Under the pieces are notes generated by a model that saw only the letters and a program-made list of their open reading frames with translations, was not told where the DNA came from and made no database searches. A program made the position numbers and the translations under genes. Below are positions 42,701 through 43,793 of a stretch of 43,793 nt of DNA, in pieces; the stretch's first letter is position 1, and the number at the start of each line of letters is the position of its first letter. The stretch comes from CAZPRY01 sp964589175. Lineage in GTDB: Bacteria > Fidelibacterota > UBA2242. The stretch is taken from the NCBI GenBank assembly GCA_964589175.1, contig CAZPRY010000032.1:1-43793 (forward strand), in the 5' to 3' direction.

Positions 42701-43793
42701 GTGTTGATCGGCGGCAGCTGGGATAACGAAGCGAATTGGGAAGAGATCGGCAGCGCCCTGGCATCGGCGGGAGTCTATACCTGGACGGTTCCGGATCACC
42801 CTTCCGATCAGTGCCTGATCTGGGTCGGCATGGAAGATGATGCCGATATCGGTGATGCCAGCGATGATGTGTTCACGATTTCTGCGCCAACAACTACTTT
42901 GCTGACTGTGACGGCACCCAACGGCGGAGAAACCTGGGACGTGGGTACCAAACAACAGATTCACTGGACGAGTAACCAAAGCGCTGCAGAACTTGGCAAT
43001 CGAATATTATACATCAGCTATAGCTGGGATAACGGTGTTAATTGGGAGGCGATCGAGGAAGGAGACGTACTTGCATCGACGGGAGTCTATACCTGGACGA
43101 TTCCGAATAACCCTTCCGACAAGTGCCTGATCTGGATCGGCATGGCCGACGATACCGATATCGGCGATGTCAGCGATGATGTGTTCACGATTTCTGCGTC
43201 ATCAGGTACCACTCTGACGGTGACTGCGCCGAACGGCGGTGAAGTCTGGACGGTGGGTACCAAACAACAGATTCGCTGGGCCAGTAACACCAGCGCGGCA
43301 TCTTTAGGAACCAGCGCCCTGGTGTTGAATTACAGTACCGACGGGGGCGGCAACTGGAACTATATCACGGAGGTTCAGGCTGCGGACGGTCAATACGATT
43401 GGGACGTTCCCGATGAGCCTTCGGACAACTGTCTGGTTAAAATTTATATGGCCGATGACAATATGATTGCCGATCAGAGTGATGCGGCTTTCACCCTTAA
43501 AGCGCCCTCTCAGGTCCAGACCGTCTCGATTCCCCATGGATGCTCCTTCGATTTTTCGACGGAAACGCCTGGAGCGGATTTACAGGGCGGAGATCTGTAC
43601 GTGCTCTTACAGGGCAGCGGCTCATCTAAATTCTGGACCAATATGGAAAAACAGCGCGGTCTCCTGGACCTGGGCGATCTCGGTGGTGCCTCTCTGAATG
43701 AGATTCAGATGGCGGAGGGGGGCTATGAGCAGACCGGCGTCGACATCGTAATCAATCACGTCTATGTTTGCCTGGGACATATCGAGGGAGCCT
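39743..43793 (+). CDS. Very long secreted modular protein (OB-fold, LamG, Ig-like repeats), right end missing
   Basis: One frame runs without a stop from an ATG at 39743 (GGGAG 7 bases upstream) to the window edge, 1350 codons. Order by eye: signal peptide (1-33, ending PALA before DDQ), a starch-binding-like domain (about 36-125, VVGDFNNWQAGP), an OB-fold domain (about 145-335, YYVQDETASICVY), a LamG/concanavalin-like domain (about 353-575, FFDGIDDRIRVLDD and MGYWPLDEQ), a putative Ig domain (596-675), an unassigned region (676-950, DYQIVNNRNIAQNGIYVGLA), three repeats with APNGGE (about 951-1255) and the start of another domain. It is likely an adhesin, matrix or polysaccharide-binding protein. 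No enzyme motif was seen in the visible part, and the missing end may hold a sorting domain. Confidence 0.85.
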   Translation, partial: MTYKIKRQKRLNYPSIFFTLMFVLMILAVPALADDQVIFQADMHNLLAQGFDSTLHQIEVVGDFNNWQAGPILKPDASDPYLFTAVNVVPGNEGDIIRWKFRARQTNLYENDGWELGDNRELTLQLGFQLLEPITPQIYFLLDVEPISQVKFDSDGDFVLDRLGEIVKIEGIVISPSYTMTTNYYVQDETASICVYHSSRMDFNLGDKVVVIGKVAQYNGLSELIDPWIFNIGSEPAPEPSVIPISNMGEEWEGRLLQIKNLTYESGDWPATGANSTLKFADGAASVDVWIDRDTELDEISNPLEIGKVYTLTGIESQFTQATPPNDGYNLMPRYAEDFKEAEVNDDSDFSAFFDGIDDRIRVLDDSPVNVNANPSAYQITGKNITVEAWVCPFSLPGNNMRIMIAGRPMNTQEPWLAYALNIINPGDNYKPQFMFSIWNGEASWGGSATSTDKIKEGQWYHLAGTYDGSWIRLYVNGVLQASTQYTANIESGSTGFYIGGWASVRVGYFNGLIDDVAIWSQTRTAAEIVTDRDGNPDTNSPRLMGYWPLDEQFNVDGEVVTADLSNQHNDLILQYGAALSNNSPHSGDPLIAPVLNVVALEAVIEVEFSFTPQITGWPADMQLSLSGAPAGMNVRTASGSEPWIQWAPSQGQEGYHDFTIIATNTAGSTEETFTIWVEKFPVTFVNHDNNNIQFSVFNNGILGADTGVEENSLEKGFQYKGSQALYEGGLVIGKQGEGVSGGVYNREFAIQNRFATPDVMPAGFDQGHKAIFNDSRAVNPIGVTVAQRTYSKSSAPEDDFIILDYQIVNNRNIAQNGIYVGLAMDWDVGDYNANIGALNPSRALQYVYDNSGGDPNYYGIAILGANASGSCYWNNTNVLDDNTALAGMKNLTQNSGDAGEIRGMLSAGPYSIPIGGSIRVSFALLAGDNYADLLQNADVARALNLTQQAELTVVAPNGGETWEVGSQQLVRWTTNQTATELGNRRVLIGGSWDNEANWEEIGSALASAGVYTWTVPDHPSDQCLIWVGMEDDADIGDASDDVFTISAPTTTLLTVTAPNGGETWDVGTKQQIHWTSNQSAAELGNRILYISYSWDNGVNWEAIEEGDVLASTGVYTWTIPNNPSDKCLIWIGMADDTDIGDVSDDVFTISASSGTTLTVTAPNGGEVWTVGTKQQIRWASNTSAASLGTSALVLNYSTDGGGNWNYITEVQAADGQYDWDVPDEPSDNCLVKIYMADDNMIADQSDAAFTLKAPSQVQTVSIPHGCSFDFSTETPGADLQGGDLYVLLQGSGSSKFWTNMEKQRGLLDLGDLGGASLNEIQMAEGGYEQTGVDIVINHVYVCLGHIEGA
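42593..43510 (+). repeat. Three tandem Ig-like repeat units, about 102-104 codons each
   Basis: Each unit begins with a variant of APNGGETWEVG and contains W-x-N around a Trp core and SDxCLIW or SDNCLVK. AACGGCGG anchors are at 42614, 42920 and 43232. Units 1 and 2 share 28 identical bases (42859-42886 and 43171-43198). Units 2 and 3 share 22 (42941-42962 and 43253-43274). This suggests duplication at the DNA level within the modular protein gene. Confidence 0.85.

Noticed and set aside
1..43793. CRISPR arrays, tRNA genes, rRNA genes, transposases, integrases, toxin-antitoxin pairs
   Set aside because: No repeat-spacer pattern, tRNA T-loop signature, transposase motif or small paired toxin genes were seen on reading both strands.

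Overview
The window looks like a chromosomal segment of an anaerobic or facultative Gram-negative bacterium, most likely from the FCB side of the tree (Bacteroidota, Ignavibacteria, Calditrichota, KSB1-like lineages). This is an inference from gene types, not a database result. The indicators are a DUF5916 outer-membrane barrel with a CBM9-like front, a DUF1460 amidase-like protein, a DUF151-UVR protein, a SPOR lipoprotein, a CsgG-like secreted protein with a Pro/Gln linker, and a very long secreted protein with LamG and Ig-like repeats. Coding density is high. No rRNA, tRNA, insertion sequence, integrase or CRISPR array was seen.

Layout. 1-1850 (minus): a TetR-type regulator, a ferredoxin-like Fe-S protein and a cupin cut by the window edge, with two copies of one operator. 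1939-5434 (minus): mannose-6-phosphate isomerase, an SSS symporter and an O-methyltransferase. 5506-8243 (minus): DUF5916 barrel with terminator. 8407-11830 (plus): DUF1460 lipoprotein-like enzyme and an S9 peptidase with terminator. 11891-18375 (plus): murQ, anmK, phosphohexomutase, polyprenyl diphosphate synthase, HPr and PTS enzyme I, a cell-wall recycling and sugar-phosphate block. 18485-19066 (plus): DUF151-UVR. 19059-24799 (minus): yceD, rpmF, fabH, fabD, fabG, acpP, fabF, rnc, with plsX missing from its usual place. 25137-32453 (plus): methylmalonyl-CoA mutase (two subunits), MeaB chaperone, epimerase and all four subunits of a Na+-pumping methylmalonyl-CoA decarboxylase, ending in a strong bidirectional hairpin. 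32527-37394 (minus): cyclic-2,3-diphosphoglycerate-synthetase-like GTPase, carbamate kinase, ndk, SPOR lipoprotein and an acidic-tailed membrane protein. 37675-38643 (minus): MBL-fold hydrolase. 38841-43793 (plus): CsgG-like protein and the open-ended modular surface protein.

How the genes fit together. The 25-32 kb block is a self-contained route between succinyl-CoA and propionyl-CoA. The mutase and epimerase interconvert succinyl-CoA and the methylmalonyl-CoA epimers, MeaB protects the B12 mutase, and the biotin-dependent membrane decarboxylase releases CO2 while exporting Na+. No biotin carboxylase is present, which favours decarboxylation (propionate formation) over carboxylation. The Na+ gradient could drive symporters such as the SSS protein. 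The murQ-anmK block would return anhydro-MurNAc to GlcNAc-6-P, and the DUF1460 enzyme upstream could supply muropeptide fragments.

Most worth following: a compact candidate structured RNA upstream of the mutase (24874-24930), a duplicated TetR operator with a near-consensus promoter, the atypical OadG-like subunit, the cDPGS-like GTPase/carbamate kinase pair, a relic of a barrel-protein C-terminus (37469-37546), and the CsgG-like/modular surface protein pair at the right edge. I did not see an unmistakable new defence or mobile system.
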